64,000 nucleotides of DNA from NCBI RefSeq assembly GCF_003335045.1, contig NZ_QOZG01000007.1, positions 205,745 through 269,744 on the forward strand. Reading direction: 5' to 3'. The notes below the pieces were generated by a model, which was given only the letters and a program-made list of their open reading frames with translations, was not told the origin of the DNA and made no database searches. This DNA comes from Paramesorhizobium salinisoli (lineage in GTDB: Bacteria > Pseudomonadota > Alphaproteobacteria > Rhizobiales > Rhizobiaceae). This document shows positions 8,514 through 17,660 of the stretch, piece after piece (position 1 is the first letter of the stretch; the number at the start of each line of letters is the position of its first letter). The translations under genes were made by a program, and so were the position numbers.

Positions 8514-9485
8514 ATGAGCCCTGAAATGACGTTGAAACTTCGCATAGCTCTCCGCGACTGGGACTACATGACCCCGTTGGTCCTGGGAGATGTTTTCTCT
8601 CCTCGCCTCCACATCGAGGTAGATCGCGTCGGGACGCTCGTTTCCAACATCGCCAAGGACGAAGCCCATGATGCGGCTGAAATATCCTTCAGCCGCTACG
8701 CGCTGCTTCGTCACGACGGTGACGATAGCGTCGTCGGAATGCCGAACTTCATCATGCGCGGGTTTCGCCATCGCTGCATCATCACTACGAAGGAGAGCTC
8801 GATCCGCAAGCTCGCTGACCTCGCCGGCAGAAAGATCGGCGTGACCGGCTGGCGAGACTCCGGCAATATCTGGACGCGTGCGGCCTGCCGGCGCGAAGGC
8901 GTCGGCGTCGACGACGCCATGTGGTATGCGGGCCGCCTCACCGAGGCTCATCCCATCACGGATCGTCTCGACGGATTTGGCCGGCCCGGCCGGATCGAGG
9001 CCGCACCCGGCGAGCGGCCCATGATCGAGCTCCTGAAGGAAGGCGGTCTCGACGCCATCTTCACCCCATTCATGCCGAAGGGCTTCTTCGATCAGGATTC
9101 GCCTTTCCGCCAGGTCCTGGACGATTATCGTTCGTCGGAAGTCGCCTATTTCAACGAGGTTGGCTACGTGCCGGGCATGCACCTGATAGGCTTCAAGGCC
9201 GAACTCGTACAGGAACATCCCTGGGTCATGGGTGAGCTCAGCGCCCTGATCGACGAATCCCAGCGCATGTGGCTCGAAAAACGCGAAAAATACGCAGACA
9301 CGACCCCGTGGATGATTGACGAACTGCGCCGCTGCGCCTCCGACTTGCCGCCAAGCTGGAATATCAGCGGGTTCACGGAAAACGAGAAGATGATTACCGA
9401 CTTTGCGAGCGAGCTTTACGCACAGAAGCTCCTTCCTCGGAGGCTCACTCCCGCCGAGTTCTTTCCGTCGCATGCAAGAGGTTAA
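8514..9485 (+). CDS. Periplasmic-binding-fold protein without signal peptide (4,5-dihydroxyphthalate decarboxylase-like)
   Basis: 323 aa, starting MSPEMTLKLRIALRDWDY with no signal peptide, so cytoplasmic. The series AAEISFSRYALLRHDG, IMRGFRHRCIITTK and LAGRKIGVTGWRDSGNIW matches the type II binding-protein fold of the 4,5-dihydroxyphthalate decarboxylase family. Members act as enzymes or as uncharacterised binding proteins. It is the first gene of the operon with an amino-acid ABC transporter and an M20 amidohydrolase, so a catabolic reaction on the imported compound is plausible. A phthalate substrate is not implied. Confidence 0.65.
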   Translation: MSPEMTLKLRIALRDWDYMTPLVLGDVFSPRLHIEVDRVGTLVSNIAKDEAHDAAEISFSRYALLRHDGDDSVVGMPNFIMRGFRHRCIITTKESSIRKLADLAGRKIGVTGWRDSGNIWTRAACRREGVGVDDAMWYAGRLTEAHPITDRLDGFGRPGRIEAAPGERPMIELLKEGGLDAIFTPFMPKGFFDQDSPFRQVLDDYRSSEVAYFNEVGYVPGMHLIGFKAELVQEHPWVMGELSALIDESQRMWLEKREKYADTTPWMIDELRRCASDLPPSWNISGFTENEKMITDFASELYAQKLLPRRLTPAEFFPSHARG

Positions 9486-9555
9486 TTGACGCCTTCGCCA
9501 GTTCCAACCATTCGATGACGCAAACCTTGCCAGACCAAAAAAGGGGAAATACCGC

Positions 9556-10443
9556 ATGCATTCGAAACTGATTGGTTCCGCTTTCGTCGGCCTCATGCTG
9601 ACAGGCCTCGCGCTCGCCGAGGAAGCCGCAATGCCGCAGCAGTCCGTGAACGAGGAGCTTCGCGCCCGTCTGCCGGAAAAAATTCGCGCCGAAGGCAAGA
9701 TGATCTCCGTCAACAACGGCTCCTTCCCTCCCTACGAGATAGTGATGGGAACCGAGATGGATGGTGCCAGCGAAGACCTCACTGAGGCGCTCGGCCAGTT
9801 GCTTGGCATCGAGATCGAGCATGCGACCGTCGGCGGCCTTCCGGCGCTGCTGGCCGGCGTCAACTCCGGGCGCTACCAGTTTGCCTTCGGACCGGTCGGC
9901 GACTTCAAGAGCCGCGAGGAAGCCAACGACTTTGTCGACTGGGTGCAGGAATTCGTTGTCTTCGCCGTTCAGCGGGGCAACCCCAAGAGCATCGTCTCGC
10001 TCGAAACCTCCTGCGGCAACCGCATCGCCGTGATGGCCGGCGGTTCGGCCGAGCGCGTAATCCAAGCCCAGTCGGAAAAATGCAAGGTGGACGGCAAGGC
10101 GCCCGTCGGAATCCAGTCCTACACCGACCAGCCGAGCTCGATCCTGGCGGTCCGCTCCAAACGCGCCGACGCCTTCTTCTCCTCGCAGGCACCGCTCACC
10201 TATTTCGTATCCCAGGCCAATGGCCAGCTCGAGCTCACCGGCGTCGGCGAAAAGAACGGCTTCGACAATCTCTACCAGGGCGCCGTCGTACCGAAAGGTT
10301 CGGAACTCGGCCCTCTGTTACACGACGCGGTCAAGATCCTGATGGACAATGGCACCTACGAAGCGATCATGAAGAAGTGGGGCCTTGAGAACAACATGAT
10401 CAAGCAGCCCGGCATCAATCTCGGAGGCCAGCTGCCGAAATGA
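9556..10443 (+). CDS. Amino-acid-type ABC transporter substrate-binding protein
   Basis: 295 aa with a signal peptide (MHSKLIGSAFVGLMLTGLALA) and a good aaggggaaa ribosome binding site. The mature part follows the family 3 solute-binding pattern: NNGSFPPYEIVMGTEMDG near residue 55, then LTEALGQLLGIEIE, and a C-terminal IMDNGTYEAIMKKWGLEN. It binds a small polar ligand in the periplasm for the permease and ATPase encoded next. Its stop overlaps the permease start (ATGA). The ligand is unknown; the M20 hydrolase downstream hints at an N-acyl or amide-linked amino acid. Confidence 0.88.
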   Translation: MHSKLIGSAFVGLMLTGLALAEEAAMPQQSVNEELRARLPEKIRAEGKMISVNNGSFPPYEIVMGTEMDGASEDLTEALGQLLGIEIEHATVGGLPALLAGVNSGRYQFAFGPVGDFKSREEANDFVDWVQEFVVFAVQRGNPKSIVSLETSCGNRIAVMAGGSAERVIQAQSEKCKVDGKAPVGIQSYTDQPSSILAVRSKRADAFFSSQAPLTYFVSQANGQLELTGVGEKNGFDNLYQGAVVPKGSELGPLLHDAVKILMDNGTYEAIMKKWGLENNMIKQPGINLGGQLPK

Positions 10444-11366
10444 ACGAAACCGCCGTCGTGAAAGCGCAGCCTTCGGGCGGCGCGGACTTTCGGGATGTCG
10501 CGACCGCGCATACCCCGTTCCGAACCGGGCGGCTCGTCCTTTGGGTCATCCTCGCCCTCGTCGTCGCCAATTTTGCCTGGATCGTCGCGCATAACGAGAA
10601 TTTCGGCTGGCCGGTCGTCGCCCGGTACTTCTTCGACCCCACCGTCATCAGCGGGCTCTATGTCAGCCTCGGCTTGACGGTGATTGCCATGATTCTCGGC
10701 ATCGTCCTCGGCCTCGCCGTCGCCATCGCCCGGATGTCGAGCGACCGGCTGGCGAAGTCCTTCGCCTCGCTGTTCATCTGGTTCTTCCGCGGCACGCCGC
10801 TGCTCGTGCAGCTGATTTTCTGGTACAATATGTCGACGCTGTTTCCGCAGCTGTCGATCACCATTCCCTTTGGTCCCACGCTTGCGAGCTGGGACACGAA
10901 CTCGGTGATCACGCCGATGGCCGCGGCAATCGTCGGCCTTGCGCTCAATGAAGCCGCCTATATGGCGGAAATTATCCGCGGCGGTCTTCTTTCCGTCGAT
11001 CGCGGCCAGACCGAAACGGCGGAAGCCTTCGGTATGACCAAGGCCCGCGCGCTCTGGCGGATCATCATTCCGCAAGCCATGCGCTCAATCGTACCGCCCA
11101 CCGGCAATCAGCTCATCAGCATGATCAAGGCGACCTCGCTCGTCAGCGTCATCGCCATGGCCGACCTGCTCTACTCGGTTCAGTCGATCTACAACCGGAC
11201 CTTCGAAATCATTCCGATGCTTCTGGTGGCCGTGATCTGGTACCTGCTGATCACCTCGATCCTCAATGTCGGCCAGAGCTACGTGGAGGCCTATTACGGC
11301 CGCAGTGATCGCCGCAATGGAGAGGCCGCAAAACCCGCCGCAGCAACAGACGAGGCAAGCCATTGA
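10440..11366 (+). CDS. Amino-acid ABC transporter permease (HisM/GlnP family)
   Basis: 308 aa. A hydrophilic N-terminal 30 residues is followed by about five membrane helices. The EAA loop is readable as [20 protein letters not shown] near residue 195, and [15 protein letters not shown] near residue 112 is typical of the family. A single permease gene implies a homodimer. It overlaps the genes on both sides by 3-4 nt. Confidence 0.88.
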   Translation: MNETAVVKAQPSGGADFRDVATAHTPFRTGRLVLWVILALVVANFAWIVAHNENFGWPVVARYFFDPTVISGLYVSLGLTVIAMILGIVLGLAVAIARMSSDRLAKSFASLFIWFFRGTPLLVQLIFWYNMSTLFPQLSITIPFGPTLASWDTNSVITPMAAAIVGLALNEAAYMAEIIRGGLLSVDRGQTETAEAFGMTKARALWRIIIPQAMRSIVPPTGNQLISMIKATSLVSVIAMADLLYSVQSIYNRTFEIIPMLLVAVIWYLLITSILNVGQSYVEAYYGRSDRRNGEAAKPAAATDEASH

Positions 11367-12142
11367 CCGCCGTCCATAACGCAAGACCTCTCGTGCAGGC
11401 CCGAAATGTCCATAAATCCTTCGATCAGCTCGAAGTGCTGAAGGGCATAGATCTCAACGTGATGCCGGGAGAGGTTGTGGCCATCCTCGGCCCCTCCGGT
11501 TCGGGCAAATCCACCTTGCTGCGCTGCATCAACCACCTTGAAGCCATCCACAAGGGCTATATCGAGGTGGACGGCGAACAGATCGGCTACAGGGTGCGCA
11601 ACAATCGGCTGGAGAAGCTCTCCTCCAGTGGCATTGCCCGTCAGCGCCGCAAGATTGGCATGGTGTTCCAGCAGTTCAACCTCTATCCGCACATGACGGT
11701 GCTGCAGAACATTATCGAGGCGCCAGTCGGCGTGCATAAGGAGAACCGCAAGGATGCCATCGAGAACGCCAGGCGCCTCCTTGACCGGGTGGGGCTTTCG
11801 GAGAAGACCGATAGCTTTCCGCGCCAGCTCTCCGGCGGCCAGCAGCAGCGCGTCGCCATCGCCCGCGCACTAGCCATCAAGCCGAAGCTGATGCTGTTCG
11901 ACGAGCCAACCTCCGCACTCGATCCAGAACTCGTCGGCGAGGTGCTGGCAACCATGCGCGATCTCGCCAGCGAGGGCCTGACGATGATTGTCGTCACGCA
12001 CGAAATCAGCTTTGCCCGCGAGGCGGCCGACCGCGTGGTCTTCATGGATGGCGGCCACCTTATCGAGATGGGCAAGCCCGAGGACGTTATCGGCAATCCG
12101 CAACATCCACGTACACAGGCCTTCCTGTCCCGATTCCTCTAA
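11363..12142 (+). CDS. Amino-acid ABC transporter ATP-binding protein (GlnQ/HisP family)
   Basis: 259 aa. Walker [16 protein letters not shown], signature [15 protein letters not shown], Walker [16 protein letters not shown] and H-loop [15 protein letters not shown] are all intact, so it should be active. The frame begins at a TTG that overlaps the permease stop (TTGA). The alternative is a GTG 30 bp downstream, just before QARNVHKSF. It powers import with the preceding permease and binding protein. Confidence 0.9.
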   Translation: MTAVHNARPLVQARNVHKSFDQLEVLKGIDLNVMPGEVVAILGPSGSGKSTLLRCINHLEAIHKGYIEVDGEQIGYRVRNNRLEKLSSSGIARQRRKIGMVFQQFNLYPHMTVLQNIIEAPVGVHKENRKDAIENARRLLDRVGLSEKTDSFPRQLSGGQQQRVAIARALAIKPKLMLFDEPTSALDPELVGEVLATMRDLASEGLTMIVVTHEISFAREAADRVVFMDGGHLIEMGKPEDVIGNPQHPRTQAFLSRFL

Positions 12143-12215
12143 AATTCCGAATCCTTCCCGACTTGGCGCGGCTCATTTGGCCGGCGCTCCCTTTCCATCT
12201 CTCCCGGACGGTCTC

Positions 12216-13397
12216 ATGCTCAACGACAATCAATACGCCCGCGTTTCCGATTTCGAACCGATGGAGGCCGAGCTGAAGGCGACGCGCCAGCATCTGCACG
12301 CGCATCCGGAACTTTCTCTGGAAGAAGTCGAAACCGCGCGCTTCGTTGCCGAAATGCTTGAAGGCTGGGGTTACGAAGTGACGCGAAAGGTGGGTGGCCA
12401 TGGTGTCATCGCACGTCTGACGAATGGCACGAGCAGGAAGAGCATCGGCATTCGCGCTGACATGGATGCGTTACCGATCATGGAAGATACCGGACTTCCC
12501 TATGCCAGCAAATCGCCCGGCAAGATGCATGCCTGCGGCCATGACGGACACACGACTGTGCTCCTGGGTGCTGCGGAGTATCTGGCCAAGACCCGCCGCT
12601 TCGACGGCACCGTGACGCTGATCTTCCAACCAGCCGAAGAAAACGGCAAGCCCAGCGGCGCGCAGAATATGATCGAGGACGGGCTCTTCGAACGTTTCCC
12701 GGTCGATGCGATCTTCGGCCTGCACAACCACCCGGGCGCGCCGGAAGGCTCGCTCCTGCTGCGCTCGGGCCCGATGATGGCCTCGTCCGACACGGTCAAC
12801 ATCACCATCAGAGGCAAGGGAGGCCATGCCTCACGCCCGCACCTGACGGTCGACCCTGTCGTCGTCGCCTGCAACCTCGTCGTTTCGCTACAGACGGTCG
12901 TCTCGCGCAATGTCGATCCGACCCAGACGGCCGTTGTAACCGTCGGCACGATCCACGCCGGTGAGGCGGTCAACGTCATTCCAGAATATGCGAAGCTCGC
13001 GCTCAGTGTGCGCTGCTTCGAGCCCAAGATCCGCGGCCTGCTCGAAGCGCGTATCATCAAGCTCGCCCGCTCGATCGCCGAGGGGCATGACGCCACCATC
13101 GAGATCGGCTACGAGCGCGGCTATCCGGTCGTGGTGAACTCCGAAGCTGAGACGGCCTTTGCCCGCACCGTAGCGGAAGAACTGATCGGTGTCGACAAGG
13201 TCTCGACTTGTCCCCTTATCCCAGGCAGCGAGGACTTTGCCTATTTCCTCGAACACAGGCCGGGAAGCTTTCTGCGCCTCGGCAACGGCATGAACTCGGC
13301 CACCCTGCACAGCCCGCAATACGATTTCGCCGATGGCAGCCTGACGGTCGGTGCGGCGCTGTGGGCGCGGCTCGCGGAGCGTTTTCTGCAGAGATGA
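12216..13397 (+). CDS. M20 family metallo-amidohydrolase (hippurate/indole-acetyl-amino-acid hydrolase type)
   Basis: 393 aa from the ATG at 12216; the frame extends further upstream into the ATPase gene but that part is a shadow. Metal ligands are visible: HACGHDGHT (Cys and His near residue 105), PAEENGKP (Glu near 140), LHNHPGAPEGS, and a distal PGSEDFAYFLE. The family hydrolyses N-acyl or amide bonds of amino acids in the cytoplasm. Its position directly after an amino-acid importer suggests that the imported compound is an N-acylated or conjugated amino acid. Confidence 0.85.
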   Translation: MLNDNQYARVSDFEPMEAELKATRQHLHAHPELSLEEVETARFVAEMLEGWGYEVTRKVGGHGVIARLTNGTSRKSIGIRADMDALPIMEDTGLPYASKSPGKMHACGHDGHTTVLLGAAEYLAKTRRFDGTVTLIFQPAEENGKPSGAQNMIEDGLFERFPVDAIFGLHNHPGAPEGSLLLRSGPMMASSDTVNITIRGKGGHASRPHLTVDPVVVACNLVVSLQTVVSRNVDPTQTAVVTVGTIHAGEAVNVIPEYAKLALSVRCFEPKIRGLLEARIIKLARSIAEGHDATIEIGYERGYPVVVNSEAETAFARTVAEELIGVDKVSTCPLIPGSEDFAYFLEHRPGSFLRLGNGMNSATLHSPQYDFADGSLTVGAALWARLAERFLQR

Positions 13398-13942
13398 CGG
13401 CGGCACGCGCGGCACCGGTTCTGCCAGGGAGAGAAAGCCTCCACTTCGACCAATGAAACCTCGGTGCGGGGAACCATCTCGAGCGTGCTGATCGGCGCGT
13501 CCAAGATTGATTTTTGCTTTTTCGAACTCGCTACCAGTTTGCATGTGCATCGATCATTTTCGCTGCGCAGTGAATAACCCATGTAGAGCAAATAACGGCG
13601 TCGCTTGCACGTCACCTCCTTCAAACAGGTAGTCCGCTTGCCCACATCGGCTTCAACTGATGCAGCAGGCAATGTCGGCACTCCGCGGTCCGATGCCTTG
13701 GCTCGCCTTCCCTAGTGATCCACCGGTTTTGGCCGCAGCGCCGCCATACGGCGGTTACTCGGGTAAGGGGCCGACCGATCCGGTGTTTTGGAATAACCCA
13801 GCGCTTCGACGATCCGAGCGTCGCTGATACGCATCAGCTTAATCGCGGAGCGAACCGCCATCGTCGAAGTTGAAGCGCCAGCGAGCGCCGGTATGCTGGC
13901 CAATCGGAACGCTTGAGCGCCGCGAATGCCGCCCTGCATAAA
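13398..13942. other. Intergenic stretch with no convincing gene
   Basis: A 545 bp region. The minus strand has an open frame of 75 codons (13712-13939; ends …MAALRPKPVDH) which reads as protein-like only in its last 40 residues. I found no start signal and no family. It may be a gene tail left after rearrangement. Confidence 0.3.
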
Positions 13943-14608
13943 TCATGTGGCAATCCAGCTAGTGGCAGCATACGCACCGTAGAGCAGGCCGACTGTCACG
14001 CTGATTGCGAGCACGGACAGGCCGAGACCAACCGTTGCTGCCAGCCCGTCGCGCTCCAGCAAGGCCGTGGCGATGACGACCAGGGCGATGACCGGAAGGA
14101 CGTTGCCGAAGGGGATCGGCAACGCGATGGCAATGGCGAGCAGAAGGACAGGGATGCCGAGAAGCTTCTGGGCTGCCGGGCCTGTGAGCCTTGGCAGCCG
14201 ACCAGGACGGAGCAGTCTTTCGATCCATGAAATGCCAGGTGCGGTGTAGCGCACAACGAGCGCGATCGTCTCTGCTGACATTCGGCGGCGGGCGACGAAG
14301 CGGGGAAATTTCAGGTGCCGGGCTCCGCCAATGATCTGGAGCGAAACAATCGCCAGACAGGTTCCAAACAGCATGCCGAAGGGACCTGGGATCGGCGTCA
14401 GGGCAGGCAGAGCCAGAACAAGGATGGTAAAGGCGATGCTGGAGGTTCCAATCGTCTCCATCATTTCGGCGATGGAGAGGCTGCCCCTGCGGGCAGCCTC
14501 CTCGCTCAGTTGCTGCAGATGAGCTGAGGTGCTGCCACCACATTCTGGGCCCTTCGGCCCTTGGCTGCCTTCCATGCTTTTCATCGCCTTGGCCGGTTGT
14601 GTTGTCAT
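13943..14608 (-). CDS. exoD: ExoD-family membrane protein (exopolysaccharide synthesis/alkaline tolerance)
   Basis: 221 aa. A hydrophilic N-terminus of about 30 residues is followed by LSIAEMMETIGTSSIAF, then a PxPGPFGMLFG segment and several C-terminal hydrophobic helices, the ExoD pattern. In Sinorhizobium meliloti ExoD affects exopolysaccharide and survival at alkaline pH (established for that protein). Its start overlaps the terC stop (ATGA), so the two are cotranscribed. Confidence 0.82.
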   Translation of the reverse strand: MTTQPAKAMKSMEGSQGPKGPECGGSTSAHLQQLSEEAARRGSLSIAEMMETIGTSSIAFTILVLALPALTPIPGPFGMLFGTCLAIVSLQIIGGARHLKFPRFVARRRMSAETIALVVRYTAPGISWIERLLRPGRLPRLTGPAAQKLLGIPVLLLAIAIALPIPFGNVLPVIALVVIATALLERDGLAATVGLGLSVLAISVTVGLLYGAYAATSWIAT

Positions 14609-15603
14609 GCAGCCACCTTTTCACTGCGCGTCTTGACGAGGCTCCAGATGACGCCGCTGATGATAATGCCAAAGGTAATGCCAAGCGACAGGGCTGCCGG
14701 GAACTTTTCGAGGCCCAGGAGATCGGCGACGAAGATTTTCGAACCGATGAAGATGAGGACCACGGCCAGTGCCGGCTTCAGGTAGCGGAAGCGATGAATC
14801 ATTGCGGCAAGTGCGAAGTACAGCGCGCGCAGGCCGAGAATGGCGAAAATATTGGACGTATAGACCAGAAAAGGATCGGTGGTGATGGCAAAGATGGCGG
14901 GTACCGAGTCGACGGCGAAGATCACGTCGGCAACCTCGATCAGGACGAGCGCCATGAACAGGGGCGTGATGAACCAGACGAGCCTGCCGGTTTTGGGATC
15001 TGCCTGTCGGATGAAGAATTGTTCGCCGTGATGGGTCTCCGTCACGTTGAAACGGCGGCGCATGAAGCGCACCAGCGCATTGTTTGCGATGTCCGGCTCC
15101 GCTTCCTTCATAAACAGCATTTTCAGGCCCGTGATTACCAGGAAGGCGGCAAAGACGTAGAGCAGCCATGAAAATTCGGCGACCAGTGTCGCGCCGACGC
15201 CAATCATGATGGCGCGCAGGACGAGAACGCCGAGGATGCCCCAGAACAATACCCGGTGTTGGTAGAGGCGCGGGACGGCAAAGAAGGAGAAGATCAGCGC
15301 GATGACGAAGACATTGTCGAGCGCGAGGGTCTTTTCGACAACGAAGCCGGTCATGTAGGCAAGGCCAGCATCAGCGCCGAGATACCACCAGACCCAACCG
15401 CCGAAGGCGATACCGAGCGAGATATAAAGGGTGGAGAGTATTATGCTCTCGCCGACCTCGATCTCCTTGTTTTCCTTGTGTAGGACTCCAAGGTCAAAGG
15501 AGAGGACGACGATGACGAGAGCAAAAAAGCTGAGCCACATCCAGACAGGCTTGCCCAGCCAGTCGATGAACAGAAGCGATATATCCACGGGAGATGTCTC
15601 CAC
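14605..15603 (-). CDS. TerC/Alx-family integral membrane protein
   Basis: 332 aa with about nine membrane helices. The family acidic motifs are present: LALDNVFVIALIF near residue 92 and EVADVIFAVDSVPAIFAIT near residue 225. TerC/Alx proteins export Mn2+ or other divalent metals, and Alx responds to alkaline pH in Escherichia coli. Pairing with exoD, also linked to alkaline tolerance, suggests a joint pH or metal role (inference). I looked in the 140 bp upstream for a yybP-ykoY Mn riboswitch and did not see a convincing one. Confidence 0.88.
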   Translation of the reverse strand: METSPVDISLLFIDWLGKPVWMWLSFFALVIVVLSFDLGVLHKENKEIEVGESIILSTLYISLGIAFGGWVWWYLGADAGLAYMTGFVVEKTLALDNVFVIALIFSFFAVPRLYQHRVLFWGILGVLVLRAIMIGVGATLVAEFSWLLYVFAAFLVITGLKMLFMKEAEPDIANNALVRFMRRRFNVTETHHGEQFFIRQADPKTGRLVWFITPLFMALVLIEVADVIFAVDSVPAIFAITTDPFLVYTSNIFAILGLRALYFALAAMIHRFRYLKPALAVVLIFIGSKIFVADLLGLEKFPAALSLGITFGIIISGVIWSLVKTRSEKVAA

Positions 15604-15746
15604 CGGCGTGCGTTGTCGGAAAACGGTCCGACATCACAAGCGCGCCGGGGCGCCTGCCAGAGGGGCCCGGACCAGCGGGTTGGCCTAGATTTGGGCGGGG
15701 AGAGGCTGGAGTACAAGGCCGGGCGGCAAGTTTTTTGCTGCTTGCG

Positions 15747-15923
15747 TCCAAGCGCGATGGCCTTTTCGAGGTCGTGTGCGATCATCACGACGGCGCGGTG
15801 TTCTTCCTGCCAAAGCCGCAGGACCGCGTTCTGCATGAGATGCCGCGAGTGGATGTCTAAGGCCGGGAACGATTCGTCGATCAGAATGACCTTCGGACCG
15901 GCAATGAGGGGTTGCGCCATCTG
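15747..15923 (-). pseudogene. Fragment of a SsuB/TauB-type ABC transporter ATPase
   Basis: About 59 codons with Walker B and D-loop VILIDESFPALDIHSRHL and H-loop AVVMIAHDLEKAIALG. The P-loop half is absent. Just upstream, a decayed signature (SGG-like residues) can be seen in another frame. Walker B has DES instead of DEP. It is clearly a relic; the rest of the transporter is not present. Confidence 0.7.
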
Positions 15924-16352
15924 GGCAGGTTTACGCTGCCGCCGGCAGTTGATGCGAGCGTTGAAAGCGAGATTACAGTTCGCCTCAAAGATCGGTGGGC
16001 GCCCCATGAAGCTTCCCCTCGAAGCCGAATTTTTCGGATGCCGGATTTGCTGATCGTACAAGACCAATATTCGGCGGGTGCCAAATCTTTGAACGCGAAC
16101 GATACGTTTTCTCGCGCCAGTTCTTTTGCATAGCAACGCCGACGTTTACTGCCTTGAGGAGCAAGCGGAGCGCGATCAGGGACGGTTCCTTTTTTCTCTC
16201 AATCTGCAATATGCATATATGCGCAGGTTATTGATTATTATATTAGAATTAACTGTGAGACCAGCAATTTCAAGCAACTAGTTGAATTCGAAAATAATAA
16301 AAACTCTAATGTTGATTGTCTGTGGAAGGTTAATCGATGTGGGGGAAACATT
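15924..16352. other. Gap with low-GC segment upstream of a small ORF
   Basis: Nothing coding was recognised beyond the decayed ABC ATPase signature. From about 16190 to 16350 the base composition turns markedly AT-rich (for example attattatattagaatta near 16236), unlike the surrounding high-GC genes. This suggests recent acquisition or a promoter region for the next ORF. Confidence 0.4.
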
Positions 16353-16553
16353 ATGACGCTCAGAGACCTTAAAGAAGATAGACTATTATACATTGCAGAC
16401 ATTTTGCGGGAGTTGCATAAAATGGCCAAAAGAGACGATTTTGGGCTCGTACCATATATAATCTTGATGGCCGTCATAGAGGCTGAGCATACTTATTGCG
16501 ACGACCTCGTTCGAGGTAATAGAAACCTCAGGATGGAGAGAAATGCGAACTGA
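16353..16553 (+). CDS. Small low-GC hypothetical protein, 66 aa
   Basis: Begins MTLRDLKEDRLLYIADILRE at an ATG preceded by gggggaaac. It is predicted largely helical (LRELHKMAKRDDFGLVPYIILMAVIEAE). Codon use is AT-rich and unlike the neighbours. I do not recognise a family. The good ribosome binding site and protein-like composition make it a probable gene. Confidence 0.5.
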   Translation: MTLRDLKEDRLLYIADILRELHKMAKRDDFGLVPYIILMAVIEAEHTYCDDLVRGNRNLRMERNAN

Positions 16554-16641
16554 TATTAAGTTCTTTCAATGCATTTGATAGTGTGCCGCCTTTGCCGGCG
16601 GCGCACTTAATCCATCGCGTTCCTTTTGGAGTCGATGAAGA

Positions 16642-16803
16642 TTACTGCCTCTTCATTTCGCGATCAGCCCAAACCATGTTCTCCGGGTCGTTCAACGCGG
16701 GGTCTCTGGGTTCAATGAAATCCAGGCCGAAGGTGTGTTTGAGCCCGAGCAGGCGAGGAAACCATTCCACGCCGTAGCGTCCTGTAAAGCCAAGGCCACC
16801 CAT
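16642..16803 (-). CDS. Small hypothetical protein, 53 aa
   Basis: ATG at 16801-16803 and taa at 16642-16644 on the minus strand. The product MGGLGFTGRYGVEWFPRLLG… ends …NMVWADREMKRQ. The composition is protein-like and a stop lies just upstream, but the ribosome binding site is weak. It may be the tail of a truncated gene. No family recognised. Confidence 0.35.
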   Translation of the reverse strand: MGGLGFTGRYGVEWFPRLLGLKHTFGLDFIEPRDPALNDPENMVWADREMKRQ

Positions 16804-16893
16804 TTCTTGCAGTCAGAACGCATCAATGCGCGCTGACGCGGGCTGCGTCCGGTGCTGCCGACTGAATCTGGCAAGGGGAGGTATATGGATAGT

Positions 16894-16986
16894 CTATTGC
16901 TCCCACCAAAACTTGATCAGCAGGCAAAGCGTGAACAGGAGCATCGCGCCCGATATGATGGCTTCAACGGTGTAGAAGATGCTCAT
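16894..16986 (-). CDS. Tiny single-span membrane protein, 30 aa
   Basis: MSIFYTVEAIISGAMLLFTL and then CLLIKFWWEQ, one transmembrane helix, with a strong gagaggaataggac leader before the ATG at 16986. The longer frame reaching upstream to 17229 overlaps the SH3 gene and is not coding-like. Probable small membrane protein of unknown role, downstream of the SH3 gene. Confidence 0.45.
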   Translation of the reverse strand: MSIFYTVEAIISGAMLLFTLCLLIKFWWEQ

Positions 16987-16999
16987 TGTCCTATTCCTC

Positions 17000-17613
17000 T
17001 CAAAAGTAGCAAACCGGGTTGCGTCCACCTGGGCGACTGTATGCGCTTCTACCCCCGCACAGTCGGCCGTTGCGCATAAGGTCGTATGGGCAATCGCAGG
17101 TACCGACATAAGGAGATCGTACGGCGTCACCGGACCGGCGAGATGCAGGCAGCCTGGCCGCCACAGGAGGTGCCGGCGATCGGGGCTTCGCTTTTGGCGC
17201 CGGCTTCGGTGGAGGGGTCTCTGAGACATAGAAACCGTAAACCCATCCCGTCCGGTTCCGATATGAGATGCTGAACCAATCCGACCGCTTATTCTGAACT
17301 AGGACGGTTTGTCCGGCATTGATGGTCTGAATGACCGCCGATGACGTATTGGGATCTGCGCGCATGTTGACGCGTCTGGTGGTGAAGACGTGCTTGCCGA
17401 CAAGGGGTCTCGATCGACCATGGAAAACTGGTCCGCCAAACGCGGGGAAGTGGATTGTACGAACGCAAGCGGCTGCCGAGGCTGAGGGGAAGGTGGCTGG
17501 GCAATAACCGGCTCGACCGGCCGCGAATCCTTCTTAGGCTCGTCGGCGCCAAAAAGCTTGCCTATCAGGAACAGCGCCACAACGCCAAAGAACCAGGTCT
17601 TTGCCTTCGACAA
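17000..17613 (-). pseudogene. SH3-domain envelope protein with a one-base frameshift
   Basis: Two overlapping frames make one protein. The first (17613 down to about 17407) encodes MSKAKTWFFGVVALFLIGKL, a signal/anchor plus a proline-rich linker, up to MVDRDPL. The second resumes VGKHVFTTRRVNMRADPNTS, an SH3_3 domain (…DWFSISYRNRTGWVYGFYVS), and ends with a Cys-rich tail CDCPYDLMRNGRLCGGRSAY. The frames are restored if the cccc run at 17404-17407 (minus-strand view) had five C. This is either a true frameshift in a homopolymer or a sequencing error. SH3_3 domains bind cell-wall or protein ligands in the periplasm. Confidence 0.7.
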
Positions 17614-17660
17614 TTTTACAACCCCAGGCGCCCCATTGGCTCAAAGCAAAAAGATCAGTC

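Noticed and set aside
15604..15750. yybP-ykoY manganese riboswitch upstream of terC/alx
   Set aside because: Some GC-rich pairing is possible, but I could not place the conserved loop motifs.
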